63,180 bases of DNA, from NCBI GenBank assembly GCA_003963145.1, contig RXJJ01000004.1, positions 1,482 to 64,661 on the forward strand, in the 5' to 3' direction. Below, piece after piece: positions 51,762 to 62,863 of this stretch; the stretch's first letter is position 1, and every line of letters begins with the position of its first letter. This DNA is from Bradyrhizobiaceae bacterium. Its GTDB lineage: Bacteria > Pseudomonadota > Alphaproteobacteria > Rhizobiales > Xanthobacteraceae. The notes beneath the pieces are model-generated. The model was not told where the DNA came from. It searched no databases and saw nothing but the letters and a program-made list of their open reading frames with translations. The translations under genes were made by a program, and so were the position numbers.

Positions 51762-54068
51762 TCAGGCGAACAATTGCGGCTGCTGCCCGCGTTCCTGCGC
51801 CTCGACGGCCGCAATGGCCGTCATGTTGAGAACGCCGCGCGCGGTGACCGACGGCGTGAGAATATGCGCCGGCTTCGCCGGACCGATCAGGATCGGGCCG
51901 ACCGGAAGCGCGCCGGACAGCACCTTGATCATCTGATAGGCGATGTTGCCGGCATCGAGGTTCGGCATGATCAGGATGTTCGCCGCTCCCTCAAGCCGCG
52001 ACTGCGGCAGCACCAGCTTGCGGGTGATTTCCGAGAGCGCCGAATCGCCCTGCATTTCGCCGTCCGCCTCGATATCCGGATGCTCGCGCGCCAGAAGCTC
52101 GGCCGCGTGCCGCATCTTGCGTGCGGAATCGGAATCGTGACTGCCGAAATCCGAATGCGAGACGAACGCCACGCGCGGCTTCAGGCCGAAACGCCTGACA
52201 TGCGCGGCAGCCAGCGCCGCGATTTCGCACAATTCCTCGGCGTTCGGATTTTGCCGGACCTGCGTGTCCGCGACAAAATAAGTGCCCTTGCTGGTGATGA
52301 GCAAAGCGAGCGCGGAATAATCCTTCAGCCCCGGTCGGACCCCGATGATCTCGCGTATCCGGCGCAGATGGCTGAGGTAGCGACCATCGACGCCGCAGAT
52401 CAAGGCATCGGCCTCGCCGCGGCTGACGGCCAGCGCGGCAATCACCGTGGCATTGGTGCGCACAAGCGTGCGCGCCGACTCAGGCGTGATGCCGCAGCGC
52501 CCCGCGACCTCGACATAGGTCTGCACATAGGAGCGATAGCGCGGATCGTCCTCCGGATTGATCAGATCGAAATCCTTGCCGGGCTGGATCGACAGCCCGA
52601 ACCGTTCGAGCCGGGTCGCGACCACGTTGGGGCGGCCGACCAGGATCGGTCTTGCGACGTTTTCCTCGATCACGACCTGCGTCGCCCGCAACACGCGCTC
52701 GTCCTCGCCTTCCGCATAGATGACGCGAACGGTCTGCGCCCGCGCCTTGGCGAAGATCGGCTTCATCGCGAGGCCGGAACGGAATGCGAAGCGTTCGAGG
52801 TCTTCCAGATAGGTGTCGAAATTGGCGATCGGGCGCGTGGCAACGCCTGAATCCATCGCCGCTTTCGCCACCGCCGGCGCCACGCGCAGGATGATGCGCG
52901 GATCGAACGCTCCGGGGATCAGCGAACCCGGTCCGAAGGACGGCGTTTCCGAACCGTCGAAACCGCGCTGCACGACGTCGGACGGCGGATCGCGGGCGAG
53001 CTGGGCCAGCGCATCGACAGCCGCAAGCTTCATCTCTTCATTGATCGCCGTCGCGCCGACATCGAGCGCGCCGCGGAAAATGAACGGGAAACACAGAACG
53101 TTGTTCACCTGGTTGGGAAAATCAGAACGTCCGGTGCAGATCATCGCGTCGGGGCGCGCCTTGCGCGCTTCGTCCGGCATGATCTCGGGTGTCGGATTGG
53201 CGAGCGCCATGATCAGTGGACCATCGCCCATGGTCTTGAGCATTTCCGGCGTCAGCACGTTGGGGCCCGACAGGCCGAGGAAAATATCGGCGCCGACGAT
53301 GACTTCGGCGAGCGTCCGCTTGTCGGTCTTCTGCGCGTAGATCGACTTCCATTTGTCCATCAGCGTGTTGCGGCCTTCGTAAACCAGACCGTCGATATCG
53401 CAGACCCAGATGTTCTTGCGCTTGGCGCCGAGTGACACCAGAAGATTGAGACAGGCCAGCGCCGCCGCGCCCGCGCCCGCGGTCACGATCTTGACGTCCT
53501 CGAGCTTCTTGCCGTTCAGGAGCAGCGCGTTGCGCACCGCCGCGCCGACGATGATCGCGGTGCCATGCTGGTCGTCATGGAACACCGGGATTTTCATGCG
53601 CTTCTTGAGCTGATCCTCGATCTCGAAGCATTCCGGAGCCTTGATGTCCTCGAGGTTGATGCCGCCGAAGGTCGGCTCCAGCGCGGCCACCGTCTCGACC
53701 ACGCGCTCCACCGTGTCCGCCTTGATCTCGATGTCGAACACGTCGATGCCGGCGAATTTCTTGAACAGGACCGCCTTGCCTTCCATCACCGGCTTCGACG
53801 CCAGCGGACCGATATTGCCAAGGCCAAGCACCGCCGTGCCGTTCGACACCACCGCGACAAGATTGGAGCGGACCGTCAGTTCGGCTGCCTGCGCGGGATC
53901 GGCGGCGATGGCTTCGCACGCCGCCGCGACACCCGGCGTATAGGCCAGCGCAAGGTCACGCTGGTTGGCGAGCGGCTTGGTCGCCGTGATCTCGAGCTTA
54001 CCGGGCCGGGGAAGCTTATGATAGTTGAGCGCCGCCTGGCGAAGCTCTTCGGAATAAGAGGATGTCAT
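51762..54068 (-). CDS. maeB: NADP-dependent malic enzyme with C-terminal phosphotransacetylase domain
   Basis: A 768-residue bifunctional-architecture protein. The start is the ATG at 54068 behind GGGAG ([17 protein letters not shown]). The N-terminal malic enzyme part (about 1-430) converts malate to pyruvate and CO2, with [12 protein letters not shown], the metal site [12 protein letters not shown] and the Rossmann stretch [14 protein letters not shown]. The C-terminal PTA-like part (about 440-768) is usually regulatory (acetyl-CoA) in rhizobial MaeB. It links dicarboxylate uptake such as by DctA to acetyl-CoA supply. Confidence 0.95.
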   Translation of the reverse strand: MTSSYSEELRQAALNYHKLPRPGKLEITATKPLANQRDLALAYTPGVAAACEAIAADPAQAAELTVRSNLVAVVSNGTAVLGLGNIGPLASKPVMEGKAVLFKKFAGIDVFDIEIKADTVERVVETVAALEPTFGGINLEDIKAPECFEIEDQLKKRMKIPVFHDDQHGTAIIVGAAVRNALLLNGKKLEDVKIVTAGAGAAALACLNLLVSLGAKRKNIWVCDIDGLVYEGRNTLMDKWKSIYAQKTDKRTLAEVIVGADIFLGLSGPNVLTPEMLKTMGDGPLIMALANPTPEIMPDEARKARPDAMICTGRSDFPNQVNNVLCFPFIFRGALDVGATAINEEMKLAAVDALAQLARDPPSDVVQRGFDGSETPSFGPGSLIPGAFDPRIILRVAPAVAKAAMDSGVATRPIANFDTYLEDLERFAFRSGLAMKPIFAKARAQTVRVIYAEGEDERVLRATQVVIEENVARPILVGRPNVVATRLERFGLSIQPGKDFDLINPEDDPRYRSYVQTYVEVAGRCGITPESARTLVRTNATVIAALAVSRGEADALICGVDGRYLSHLRRIREIIGVRPGLKDYSALALLITSKGTYFVADTQVRQNPNAEELCEIAALAAAHVRRFGLKPRVAFVSHSDFGSHDSDSARKMRHAAELLAREHPDIEADGEMQGDSALSEITRKLVLPQSRLEGAANILIMPNLDAGNIAYQMIKVLSGALPVGPILIGPAKPAHILTPSVTARGVLNMTAIAAVEAQERGQQPQLFA

Positions 54069-54119
54069 ATTTACTCCCGAGATGTCCGCCACCGATGTGT
54101 CCCGGCGTGCGGACCGAAT

Positions 54120-55892
54120 TTAGCTTTGTGGAAGATTGAGCCGGATGTGCAACTCGCGCAACTGCTTGGTCGTGACGTCCGAAGGCGCGCCCATCAGCAG
54201 GTCTTCGGCACGCTGGTTCATCGGAAACAGCGAAATCTCGCGCAGATTGTTGGTGCCGCACAGCAGCATCACGATGCGGTCCACGCCTGCGGCCATGCCG
54301 CCATGCGGCGGCGCGCCGTAGTGAAATGCGCGGTACATGCCGCCAAAACGCTCGACCACTGTCTCCTCGCCATAACCGGCGATCTCGAACGCCTTCACCA
54401 TCGCCTGCGGACGATGGTTGCGGATGCCGCCCGAGGCGATCTCAAAACCATTGCAGGCGATGTCGTACTGGAATGCCTTGATGGTGAGCGGATCCTGCGT
54501 CTGCAGCGCCTCGAGCCCGCCCTGCGGCATCGAGAACGGATTGTGCGAGAAGTCGATCTTCTTCTCTTCCTCATTGTATTCGTACATCGGGAAGTCGACG
54601 ATCCAGGCCAGCTCGAACCGGTCCTTGTCGATCAGATTCAATTCCTCACCGAGTTTGGTGCGCGCAAGGCCCGCGAACTTCCAGAATTTTTGCGGATCGC
54701 CGGCAACGAAGAACGCCGCGTCGCCTTCCTTGAGACCAAGTTGTTCGCGAATCGCGGCGGTGCGTTCAGGTCCAATGTTATTGGCCAACGGGCCTGCGCC
54801 CTCACCGCCCTCGCGCCACATAATATAGCCGAGACCGGGCTGGCCTTCCCCTTGCGCCCATGAGTTCATGCGGTCGCAAAAAGCACGGCTGCCGCCGCCC
54901 GGGCCCGGAATCGCCCAAACCTGATTGGTGGCATCTTCGAGCATGCGCGCGAACACCTTGAAGCCCGAGCCGCGGAAATGCCCGGACACGTCCTGCATCA
55001 CCAGCGGGTTGCGCAAGTCCGGCTTGTCGGTGCCGTATTTGCGAAGGCTTTCCGCGAACGGAATACGCGGCCAGTTCTTCGTCACCGGCTTGCCGTCGGC
55101 GAAGTCCTCGAACACGCCGGTGATGACCGGCTCCATCGCGGCGAACACGTCGTCCTGCGTGACGAAGCTCATTTCGAGATCGAGCTGGTAGAATTCGCCC
55201 GGCAGACGATCGGCGCGCGGGTCCTCGTCGCGGAAGCACGGCGCGATCTGGAAGTAGCGGTCGAAGCCCGACATCATCAGCAGTTGCTTGTACTGCTGCG
55301 GCGCCTGCGGCAGCGCGTAGAACTTGCCGGGATGGATGCGGCTCGGCACGAGGAAGTCGCGCGCGCCTTCCGGCGACGAGGCGGTCAGGATCGGCGTCTG
55401 GAACTCGAAGAATCCCGCCTCCTTCATGCGGCGGCGCATCGAATCGACGATCGCGCCGCGCGTCATGATATTCTGGTGCAGCTTCTCGCGGCGCAGATCG
55501 AGGAAGCGGTATTTGAGCCGCGTTTCCTCCGGGTATTCCTGATCGCCGAACACCGGCATCGGCAGATCCCCGGCCTCGCCCAGAACCTCGATGTCGGTCA
55601 CGAACACCTCGACGCTGCCGGTCGGCAGTTCGGGATTATCGGTCCCCTCAGGGCGGCGGCGCACCTTGCCGTCGATTTTCACCACCCATTCGGAGCGCAG
55701 CGTCTCGGCCAGCTTGAATGCCGGCGAATCCGGGTCGGCGACGCATTGGGTGATGCCGTAATGATCGCGCAGATCGATGAACAGCACGCCGCCATGATCG
55801 CGGATGCGATGGCACCAGCCGGACAGGCGGATATTTGCACCAATATCGGAGTCGCGGACGGCGCCGCAGGTATGGGACCGGTAGCGATGCAT
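54120..55892 (-). CDS. aspS: Aspartyl-tRNA synthetase
   Basis: A 590-residue class II synthetase with N-terminal OB-fold ([18 protein letters not shown]), motif 2 ([10 protein letters not shown]), the bacterial GAD insertion domain (about 290-420) and motif 3 ([11 protein letters not shown]). The start is the ATG at 55892 ([12 protein letters not shown]). The frame stays open further left but the extra 44 codons are not family-like. Whether it is discriminating or also charges tRNA-Asn cannot be told without knowing if asnS or gatCAB is present. Confidence 0.96.
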   Translation of the reverse strand: MHRYRSHTCGAVRDSDIGANIRLSGWCHRIRDHGGVLFIDLRDHYGITQCVADPDSPAFKLAETLRSEWVVKIDGKVRRRPEGTDNPELPTGSVEVFVTDIEVLGEAGDLPMPVFGDQEYPEETRLKYRFLDLRREKLHQNIMTRGAIVDSMRRRMKEAGFFEFQTPILTASSPEGARDFLVPSRIHPGKFYALPQAPQQYKQLLMMSGFDRYFQIAPCFRDEDPRADRLPGEFYQLDLEMSFVTQDDVFAAMEPVITGVFEDFADGKPVTKNWPRIPFAESLRKYGTDKPDLRNPLVMQDVSGHFRGSGFKVFARMLEDATNQVWAIPGPGGGSRAFCDRMNSWAQGEGQPGLGYIMWREGGEGAGPLANNIGPERTAAIREQLGLKEGDAAFFVAGDPQKFWKFAGLARTKLGEELNLIDKDRFELAWIVDFPMYEYNEEEKKIDFSHNPFSMPQGGLEALQTQDPLTIKAFQYDIACNGFEIASGGIRNHRPQAMVKAFEIAGYGEETVVERFGGMYRAFHYGAPPHGGMAAGVDRIVMLLCGTNNLREISLFPMNQRAEDLLMGAPSDVTTKQLRELHIRLNLPQS

Positions 55893-56111
55893 GGAAATCC
55901 TGAAAACGTCGCTCGATTGTGGAATCAAGGGGATGCGCGGCAACATGGCGCGCGGGCAGGGTTTAGCCGAGCCGGGCCCATGCGGCAACCGAATGAAACC
56001 CATAAAAACCGCCCTTCGCCGCATAGCGGCATGAAAAAACCCCGGTCAAACAACGCGCTCAGCGGTCAAGCGGGGCGACAAGAGCGAAAAGAAGAGCTAT
56101 GGAGCGTCTCC

Positions 56112-57272
56112 ATGGACTTGATTACCACGACCGCCCAGCTTGCCGCCGTCTGCGACCGCCTCTCCCGCCACCCCTTCATCACGGTGGACACCGAATTCCT
56201 GCGCGAGACCACCTATTATCCCCTGCTCTGCGTGGTCCAGATGGCCAGCACTGACGAGGCGGTGGTGGTGGATACGCTGGCCGAAGGCATCGACCTCGCC
56301 CCGTTTTTCACCCTGATGAAAAACGAGAAGGTGCTGAAGGTCTTTCACGCGGCCCGGCAGGACATCGAGATCATCTGGAACATGTCCGGCGGCGTGCCGC
56401 ACCCCGTGTTCGATACCCAGGTCGCGGCGATGGTGCTCGGTTACGGCGACGCCATCGCCTACGACCAGCTGGTCGAACGCATCACCGGGCATCGCCCGGA
56501 CAAGACGCACCGCTTCACCGACTGGTCGCGCCGCCCGCTGACGCAGGACCAGATGGTCTATGCCGTGTCCGATGTCACCCATCTTCGCGATGTTTACGCC
56601 GCGCTCGACGCCGACCTGAAAAAACGCGGCCGCAGCGACTGGGTGAGCGAGGAAATGGAGGTGCTGACGTCGCCGAGCACCTATGATGCCGATCCCGAAC
56701 GGGCGTGGGAACGGCTGCGGACCCGGGTCCGCAAACCGAAGGAACTCGCGGTCCTGATGGAAGTCGCCGCCTGGCGAGAGCGCGAGGCGCAGACCCGCGA
56801 CGTGCCGCGCAGCCGCGTGCTCAAGGATGACGCCATCGGTGATATCGCCACCCACGCGCCCACCACGCTGGAGCGCCTCGCCCATCTGCGTTCCCTGCCG
56901 AAGGGCTACGACAAATCGAAATGGGGGCAGGATATCGTTGCCGCCGTGCAGCGCGGACTCGCCCGGGACCCGGCGACAATCCCGAAAATCGAAAAGTCAC
57001 GCAACAATGGCAACGGCGCGGCCACGGTCGAGCTTCTGAAAGTGCTGCTGCGGATGACCTCCGAGCGGCACGCCGTGGCCAGCAAGGTGATCGCCACCGT
57101 CGACGATCTCGAACAGATCGCCGCCAACGATCATGCCGATGTCGGCGCGCTGCACGGCTGGCGCCGCGAACTGTTCGGTGAATCCGCACTCGCCCTGAAA
57201 CACGGCAAGATCGCGCTCGGCATCGACAAGGGACGCGTGGTGCTGTCCGAAAAAAACGCGGACAAGACTTAG
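56112..57272 (+). CDS. rnd: Ribonuclease D
   Basis: A 386-residue 3'-5' exonuclease that trims tRNA and other stable RNA ends. The ATG at 56112 has GGAG seven bases before. DEDDy residues are D26 and E28 (FITVDTEFL), D in FHAARQDIE and the [13 protein letters not shown] motif. A HRDC domain lies at about 205-290 and another helical domain after it. The gene's last four bases overlap the end of the convergent ppx. Confidence 0.95.
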   Translation: MDLITTTAQLAAVCDRLSRHPFITVDTEFLRETTYYPLLCVVQMASTDEAVVVDTLAEGIDLAPFFTLMKNEKVLKVFHAARQDIEIIWNMSGGVPHPVFDTQVAAMVLGYGDAIAYDQLVERITGHRPDKTHRFTDWSRRPLTQDQMVYAVSDVTHLRDVYAALDADLKKRGRSDWVSEEMEVLTSPSTYDADPERAWERLRTRVRKPKELAVLMEVAAWREREAQTRDVPRSRVLKDDAIGDIATHAPTTLERLAHLRSLPKGYDKSKWGQDIVAAVQRGLARDPATIPKIEKSRNNGNGAATVELLKVLLRMTSERHAVASKVIATVDDLEQIAANDHADVGALHGWRRELFGESALALKHGKIALGIDKGRVVLSEKNADKT

Positions 57273-58882
57273 CCCGCCTGAATCACGCCTGCCCGCTTGA
57301 TGAGCCGCGCGAGCTGCCTGAAGCGGCTGGCGATGCGATCGGACACCAACGCCTCGATCCGCGGATCGAATATCAGGATGAGCTTGTCGCCATAATTGCG
57401 AAAATGCGTCATCGACAGCACACCCGGATGCGCCGCCGAAATCAGGAACGCGACGCGGAACGCGGCACCGAGAAGACGCGCGCGCTCGACCATCGCCGGG
57501 CTCAAAAGCTGGCGAAGCTCCGTCACCGGCTCGTTCTTGTTGCTGATGCCCGCATAGCGATAATAGGACGCAAGCGACAGGAACACCCGGCCCTCGTGGC
57601 TGATCGCGCCGAAATTGCCGTTGGTGATGATGTGCAGCGTCTGCTCGCCGCGATAGTCCGGATGGGCACGCCAGCCGATGTCCGAGAGCAGACACGCGGC
57701 ATGGCGCAGGCGACGATCTTCTTCGGTTTCGCGCAGACGCGCCGCTTTCATGAAGCGGTCGGTCCACTCCACCAGATCCTCCGCGTGACGCGGCGCGCGT
57801 GAGCGCAGGTTGTTCAGCGTACGCGCGTTGGCCAGCAAGCCATCCTGGATCTGTTCGCGCTCGGGCAGCATCTCGAACAACAGGCCCTCGCGCACGCCGT
57901 AAGTCGAGAACACGACTTCGGTCGGCTTCGCCGTGGTGATGATGTTTTCCATCACCAGCGCGGCATAGCCGAGCAACGGACGGCGGGCTTCGGTGACAGT
58001 CTCGATATCGGCCAGTGAATTCGTCGCCACAAGACGGCGCACGCGCCGCGCGAAGTCCAGCGCATCGGCGGCGGGAATGCTGTAGCCGTGCATCACCCGC
58101 AACGGATAACCGCTCTGGATGATATGAATGCGGGCGAAGGCACGCCATGTGCCGCCCACCGCATAGAAAGTCCGGCCCGCGCCGCCTTTCAGTTGCGTCG
58201 ATACCGCCGAAATCTCGTCCTTGACGATGCGCTCCGCCTTCTTCAGCGATTTCTGCGAGGCGTCCTGCAAGGCAAGGCCGCCGAGCGGCAGCGTCACGCC
58301 GGCGCGCACCCGATGGCCGTGAACGTCGATCAATTCCAGCGAACCGCCGCCGAGGTCGCCGACGATTCCATCGGGCTTGTGAACGCCGGAAATCACGCCG
58401 AGCGCGGACAATTTGGCTTCGCGCGCGCCGGACAGAATCTCGATCTTGCAGCCCGTCAGACGCTGCGCCTTGGCGATGAATTCGGGGCCGTTCTTCGCGT
58501 CACGGCAAGCCGCCGTGGCGATGGCGTAGACATGGCCGACCTTCATCACCCTGATGAGCGCGCGAAACCGCCGCAACGCGCCGAGCGCGGTCTCGACTTC
58601 CTTTTCACCGAGCAGGCCGGTGCTCTGCACCTCCCGGCCGAGACCGCACAGGACCTTTTCGTTGAAGATCGGCGCAAGACTGCGCGTCAGCCCCTCGTAA
58701 ACAACGAGACGAACGGAATTCGATCCGATGTCGATGACCGCGACCGTCTTCGCCGGCTTGCGCGGCTTGATCACGCGCGGACGCAAACTTTCGGCAGCGG
58801 CCTGCGCCGCCGGTTCAACAGCGCTAACGCTCTGAACGGCGCGTAAGACGGCGCGGCGAAGATTCTTTAAGCGACTTTCCAC
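57269..58882 (-). CDS. ppx: Exopolyphosphatase / guanosine pentaphosphatase family
   Basis: A 537-residue enzyme that removes terminal phosphates from polyphosphate, or pppGpp 5'-phosphate in the GppA branch. The ASKHA-type ATPase fold is seen in [18 protein letters not shown] and [15 protein letters not shown]. An N-terminal basic tail (about 45 residues) and a C-terminal HD-like domain ([20 protein letters not shown]) complete it. It starts inside the last 59 bases of ppk, so the two are translationally coupled. Confidence 0.94.
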   Translation of the reverse strand: MESRLKNLRRAVLRAVQSVSAVEPAAQAAAESLRPRVIKPRKPAKTVAVIDIGSNSVRLVVYEGLTRSLAPIFNEKVLCGLGREVQSTGLLGEKEVETALGALRRFRALIRVMKVGHVYAIATAACRDAKNGPEFIAKAQRLTGCKIEILSGAREAKLSALGVISGVHKPDGIVGDLGGGSLELIDVHGHRVRAGVTLPLGGLALQDASQKSLKKAERIVKDEISAVSTQLKGGAGRTFYAVGGTWRAFARIHIIQSGYPLRVMHGYSIPAADALDFARRVRRLVATNSLADIETVTEARRPLLGYAALVMENIITTAKPTEVVFSTYGVREGLLFEMLPEREQIQDGLLANARTLNNLRSRAPRHAEDLVEWTDRFMKAARLRETEEDRRLRHAACLLSDIGWRAHPDYRGEQTLHIITNGNFGAISHEGRVFLSLASYYRYAGISNKNEPVTELRQLLSPAMVERARLLGAAFRVAFLISAAHPGVLSMTHFRNYGDKLILIFDPRIEALVSDRIASRFRQLARLIKRAGVIQAG

Positions 58883-61010
58883 GGCCGGACAGACTCGGAT
58901 TTGTCATGAAGTAATTGTGAACGTTGAAAGGCTCCTCGCCTTTCCCGGCCTTCATACGCGTTGACGATCCATCCGGCAACAACTGCCAGCTTTGTTCGTT
59001 GTCTTTCAGATTCGCGACCATGATCTGTTCGAGAACCTGCTGATGAACCGTGGGATTCTGGAGCGGACACAAGACCTCGACGCGCCGGTCGAGGTTGCGC
59101 GGCATCATGTCCGCCGAGGAAATATACACAGCCGACTTCTCGCTCGGCAGACCGTGCCCCATGCCGAAGCAATAGATTCGGCCGTGTTCGAGAAACCGTC
59201 CGATGATCGACTTGACGCGGATGTTGTCCGACAGGCCGGCGACACCGGGACGCAGACAGCAGATCCCGCGCACGACCAGTTCGATCTGCACGCCGGCCTG
59301 CGAAGCCGCGTAGAGCGCGTCGATGACTTCCGGATCGACCAGCGCGTTCATCTTCATCCAGATCGCGGCCGGCTTGCCCTTGCGCGCGTACTCCGCCTCA
59401 GCGGCGATATGTTCGAGTATTCTCCCGCGCAGCGTGAGGGGCGACACCGCCATCTTCTCGATGTCGCTGGGCTCCGCGTAACCCGTGATGAAGTTGAACA
59501 CGCGCGCGGCGTCGCGGGCGATCACGGGATCGGACGTGAAATAGGACAGGTCGGTATAAATGCGCGCCGTGACGGGATGGTAATTGCCGGTGCCGGCGTG
59601 AACATAAGTGGTCAGCCCGCCGTTCTCGCGCCGCACGACGCAGGACAATTTGGCGTGGGTCTTCAATTCAAGAAAACCGTACACCACCTGCACGCCGGCG
59701 CGCTCCAGATCGCGCGCCCAGCGGATATTGGCTTCCTCGTCGAACCGCGCCTTGAGTTCGACCAGCGCCGTCACCGACTTGCCGGCCTCGGCGGCCTCGG
59801 CGAGCGCGCGCACGATCGGCGAGTCGCGCGAGGTGCGGTAGAGCGTCTGCTTGATGGCGACGACATCGGGATCGCGCGCCGCCTGCTGCAGGAACTGCAC
59901 CACGACGTCGAACGACTCGTAAGGGTGATGGACGACCAGGTCCTTCTGGCGGATCGCGGCGAAGATATCGCCGCCATGATCGCGCACACGCTCCGGATGG
60001 CGCGGCACATAGGGCGCGAATTCGAGATCGGGGCGATCGACCCGAGTGAGCTGCGACAGCTCGTTCATCGCCAGCACGCCATCGACAAGCAGAACGTCGT
60101 CGTCGGGCGTCGAGAGCGCGCGCTGCACGAAGGCACGCAAATCCTGCGGCATCGCCGCTTCCATCTCGAGCCGGATGACCGATCCGCGGCGGCGGCGCTT
60201 CAGCGCGCTTTCGAACAGGCGCACGAGGTCTTCCGCCTCTTCCTCGATTTCCAGTTCGGAGTCGCGGATGATGCGGAACGCGCCCTGCCCCTTGACGGCA
60301 TAGCCGGGGAACAGCCGGGCGATGAACAGCGAGGTCGCCTGCTCCAGCGTGATCATGCGGATGCGGCCATCCTTGCCGGCAGGCAGACGGATGAAGCGGT
60401 CGATCTTGCCCGGCATGCGGATCAGCGCGTTCATCGAGCGCCCGTCCGAGCTTCGCGCCAGATGCAGCGCGATGGTGAACCCGAGGCTGGGAATGAACGG
60501 AAACGGATGCGCGGGGTCGATCGCCAGCGGCGTGAGCAGCGGAAAGATGTTGTGCAGGAAGTGATCCTCGATCCAGCTCACTTCCGATTTGGTGACGTCG
60601 CGGCCATCGACCAGCACGATCCCCGCATCGGCCAGGATCGCGTGAAGATCGCGCCAGATCGCCTGCTGATCCTTCGCCAGCCGGGAGACGGCCTCGTTGA
60701 TGAGAACGAGCTGCTCGGCCGGCGTCAGCCCGTCGGGGCTGCGCTCGGTGAAGCCCTCGCGGATCTGCGCCTTGAGACCGGCGACGCGAACCATGAAAAA
60801 CTCGTCGAGATTGTTGGCGGAAATCGACAGGAACCGCACCCGCTCCAGCACCGGATGGTTCGGATTGACCGCCTCCTCAAGAACGCGCCGGTTGAAATGC
60901 AGCCACGACAGTTCCCGATTGATGAACCGCTCCGGCCCGTCCCTGACGGACGGATCCAGCGTTTCGGCCTCGGTTTCGTCATGCCGGACAGTGGCTTGGG
61001 GCGTATCCAT
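58824..61010 (-). CDS. ppk: Polyphosphate kinase 1
   Basis: A 728-residue kinase that makes polyphosphate from ATP. The start is the ATG at 61010. The N-terminal [20 protein letters not shown], the [10 protein letters not shown] stretch and the catalytic histidines in [13 protein letters not shown] and THAGTGNYH region ([10 protein letters not shown]) are canonical PPK1. It and ppx are read leftward from a shared transcript, with a PHO box 72 bases before the start. Confidence 0.96.
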   Translation of the reverse strand: MDTPQATVRHDETEAETLDPSVRDGPERFINRELSWLHFNRRVLEEAVNPNHPVLERVRFLSISANNLDEFFMVRVAGLKAQIREGFTERSPDGLTPAEQLVLINEAVSRLAKDQQAIWRDLHAILADAGIVLVDGRDVTKSEVSWIEDHFLHNIFPLLTPLAIDPAHPFPFIPSLGFTIALHLARSSDGRSMNALIRMPGKIDRFIRLPAGKDGRIRMITLEQATSLFIARLFPGYAVKGQGAFRIIRDSELEIEEEAEDLVRLFESALKRRRRGSVIRLEMEAAMPQDLRAFVQRALSTPDDDVLLVDGVLAMNELSQLTRVDRPDLEFAPYVPRHPERVRDHGGDIFAAIRQKDLVVHHPYESFDVVVQFLQQAARDPDVVAIKQTLYRTSRDSPIVRALAEAAEAGKSVTALVELKARFDEEANIRWARDLERAGVQVVYGFLELKTHAKLSCVVRRENGGLTTYVHAGTGNYHPVTARIYTDLSYFTSDPVIARDAARVFNFITGYAEPSDIEKMAVSPLTLRGRILEHIAAEAEYARKGKPAAIWMKMNALVDPEVIDALYAASQAGVQIELVVRGICCLRPGVAGLSDNIRVKSIIGRFLEHGRIYCFGMGHGLPSEKSAVYISSADMMPRNLDRRVEVLCPLQNPTVHQQVLEQIMVANLKDNEQSWQLLPDGSSTRMKAGKGEEPFNVHNYFMTNPSLSGRGKSLKESSPRRLTRRSER

Positions 61011-61063
61011 CAAAGGGCCTGTGACTTGAAAAAAATGCGGCGGCGCAACAATTTACGCGTGCC

Positions 61064-61079
61064 GGATCATCTTTGATCC
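61064..61079. promoter_or_regulatory. Perfect dyad in the ppk leader
   Basis: GGATCA-TCTT-TGATCC, a 16-base perfect inverted repeat, lies between the PHO box and the ppk start. It could be an operator or an early transcript hairpin. No assignment is possible. Confidence 0.4.
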
Positions 61080-61081
61080 GC

Positions 61082-61099
61082 ATGACAATTCAATGACAT
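61082..61099 (-). promoter_or_regulatory. PHO box upstream of ppk
   Basis: On the minus strand ATGTCAT-TGAA-TTGTCAT is two direct TGTCAT repeats on an 11-base period, the PhoB-binding consensus. It lies 72 bases before the ppk start and 110 bases before the start of the divergent nucleotidyltransferase gene. ppk is a classic phosphate-starvation gene. Confidence 0.85.
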
Positions 61100-61208
61100 C
61101 ATGGGCCAAGGCGGCGGATTGGCCAAGCGGGATGTTGGGGGACTAGCCTTCAAAGCAAAGCACCTAGGTATTATTCGGCGTTTCTCGTTTGTCCTAATAA
61201 AGAAAATT

Positions 61209-62228
61209 ATGGAGGATAATTTGTATATCGCAAAAACTTTGACGCTGATTCAATCTGACCGTTCTCTCTTTGAGAACCGATCTGTGTACGCAAATACTAA
61301 ATTGGGAACGCTCGCATCTCACCTCGGAAAGTCGGAACGTGTAAAAAGCTTTCCTCAACTCGCTATATATACCGCGGGATCCTACGGTCGGCTTGAAGCC
61401 AGCCCCTATTCCGATATTGATCTATTTTTTGTTGTAGCAAAATCACGCGATAGCCTACCCGAATTCCGAGTACCAGAAATAAGACTGCTATCCGACATTA
61501 TTGATATTGGTTTTCGATTAGATTTTCCAAAGTTTTCAAACGACGGCGAGTATCTGAAGATACTTTTTGCCGAAGATATTCTTAACAATCTTGGAAGTCC
61601 TTCGGACGACTATCATAACTATTTCACCGCGAGAATGCTTCTGCTCCTCGAGGGGCGCCCCGTATATGGCGAGGCGATTTATTCTCGCCTACTAAAAAAT
61701 ATCATCAACTCGTATTTCCGAGACTATCGGAATCACCCTGATGATTTTCGTCCAACATTTTTGATCAATGACATATTACGATTTTGGAAAACACTATGCT
61801 TAAATTACGAACACAAGCGCAACGAAGAAGAGTCGCGCGCACGAATCAAGCACAAGATTAAAAACTTTAAATTAGGCTTCAGCAGACTTCTAATTTGCTT
61901 CGCCACTGTCGCCGCACTCGGTGCATATCGGAAAAACGTTACGCCCAATATCGTTCAGAAGATTTGTCGAATGACGCCAGTTCAGCGACTTGCGTTTGCT
62001 GCTCAAACAAGCCCCGCCGTTCAGCAAAAAGTGGTTGAGGCCTTACATCTTCATAGCTGGTTTCTACGCAAAACAGCACTCTCGACAGATCAACTTGAAA
62101 AATACTTTTCCGTTAAGGCAAATAGGATTGAAGCATTTAGTCGTGCGCGCGAGTTCGGAAATAAGATTTTTGAAATACTCGAAATTATGGACAAGGATCA
62201 CAGCAACATGCGATATCTGGTGGTGTGA
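61209..62228 (+). CDS. GlnD-like nucleotidyltransferase of unknown target, in an AT-rich insertion
   Basis: A 339-residue protein from the ATG at 61209; a TTG at 61221 has a perfect GGAGG five bases before it and may be the real start. The nucleotidyltransferase signature AGSYGRLEASPYSDIDLFFV (G57-S58, D69, D71) is the Gly-Ser loop and Asp pair of the pol-beta superfamily and resembles GlnD/DUF294. The rest (FSNDGEYLKILF, FTARMLLLLEGRPVYGE, FLINDILRFWKTLCLNYEHKR) is helical, cytoplasmic, and matches no named enzyme I know. No GlnD HD or ACT domains are present, so it is not a PII uridylyltransferase. GC is about 40% in a sampled line, and codons are unlike the neighbours, indicating transfer. 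Confidence 0.85.
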   Translation: MEDNLYIAKTLTLIQSDRSLFENRSVYANTKLGTLASHLGKSERVKSFPQLAIYTAGSYGRLEASPYSDIDLFFVVAKSRDSLPEFRVPEIRLLSDIIDIGFRLDFPKFSNDGEYLKILFAEDILNNLGSPSDDYHNYFTARMLLLLEGRPVYGEAIYSRLLKNIINSYFRDYRNHPDDFRPTFLINDILRFWKTLCLNYEHKRNEEESRARIKHKIKNFKLGFSRLLICFATVAALGAYRKNVTPNIVQKICRMTPVQRLAFAAQTSPAVQQKVVEALHLHSWFLRKTALSTDQLEKYFSVKANRIEAFSRAREFGNKIFEILEIMDKDHSNMRYLVV

Positions 62229-62809
62229 TGCGTATTTTTTATGGCTTGTATGTTCAAAATGAAAAACTGGCAGCCGCTTTTGATTTAATCCGATTTTTAG
62301 CCGAGCCTAATTTTTTTCGAAGAGCTCACATAACCGTTCGCGGACCTTACACAACTCCGTTGACTATCAATTCGAGCGAGACTTTTACCATTTATCCGAA
62401 AGGGATTGATTCGTTTTTCGACGTTACGCAACGCCAACATACCGTTTTTTTGAAATGCGAAATTCCTGGCATTGAACGAGTCTGGCATAAGCCGGACTTT
62501 GAGGGAAAAATTACGCCGCATATTACCTTCTACGATGGCAAGGAACGCAGCTTAGCATATTCTCTGCTGCGTCAGCTCCAGACGCATAATTGGATATTTC
62601 CAATTCAATCTACAGAACTGGTCGAAGTTGCCCCCAAGGCTGCCGCTGCTTCCTTGAATGAATTCCAACTTCACCAAGAAACTTATAATGAGATACTAGG
62701 ACAAAACATCGACTATCGAATCGTCGGTCAACTGCATTGGCGAAAGCGTATTGATCTTGTTGCGTGGGTTGCAGACTTCGTAGATAAAAATTTTGCACAA
62801 GTGAAATAA
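62228..62809 (+). CDS. 2H phosphoesterase (LigT / 2'-5' RNA ligase-like)
   Basis: A 193-residue cytoplasmic protein. The two hallmark His-x-Thr motifs are H34-I-T36 (RRAHITVRGPY) and H98-I-T100 (ITPHITFYDG), 64 residues apart, which set the two-lobed 2H active site. Family members open 2',3'-cyclic phosphates, hydrolyse 2'-5' linked oligonucleotides or degrade signalling nucleotides. The ATG at 62228 overlaps the stop of the nucleotidyltransferase (TGATG); an alternative GTG is at 62225. It is as AT-rich as its partner. Together they form a coupled two-gene cassette. Confidence 0.85.
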   Translation: MRIFYGLYVQNEKLAAAFDLIRFLAEPNFFRRAHITVRGPYTTPLTINSSETFTIYPKGIDSFFDVTQRQHTVFLKCEIPGIERVWHKPDFEGKITPHITFYDGKERSLAYSLLRQLQTHNWIFPIQSTELVEVAPKAAAASLNEFQLHQETYNEILGQNIDYRIVGQLHWRKRIDLVAWVADFVDKNFAQVK

Positions 62810-62823
62810 CAACCCCAACAATA

Positions 62824-62852
62824 TTGACATCATCTCATATCGTGATTATATT
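62824..62852 (+). promoter_or_regulatory. Consensus sigma-70 promoter
   Basis: TTGACA (62824-62829), 17 bases, then TATATT (62847-62852). This is the best promoter match in the window. A start near 62859 would place the palindrome GCCCCTCATGAGGGGC at the very 5' end of the transcript. What it drives lies beyond the window or is an untranslated RNA. Confidence 0.7.
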
Positions 62853-62863
62853 CCTATTCATCC

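Noticed and set aside
54978-56111. Open frame upstream of rnd
   Set aside because: This is rnd's frame running open through antisense aspS; the ribosome site and family alignment place the start at 56112.
61209-62228. Reading the nucleotidyltransferase as GlnD (PII uridylyltransferase)
   Set aside because: It has only the N-terminal signature; the HD and two ACT domains and the length of about 900 residues are absent.
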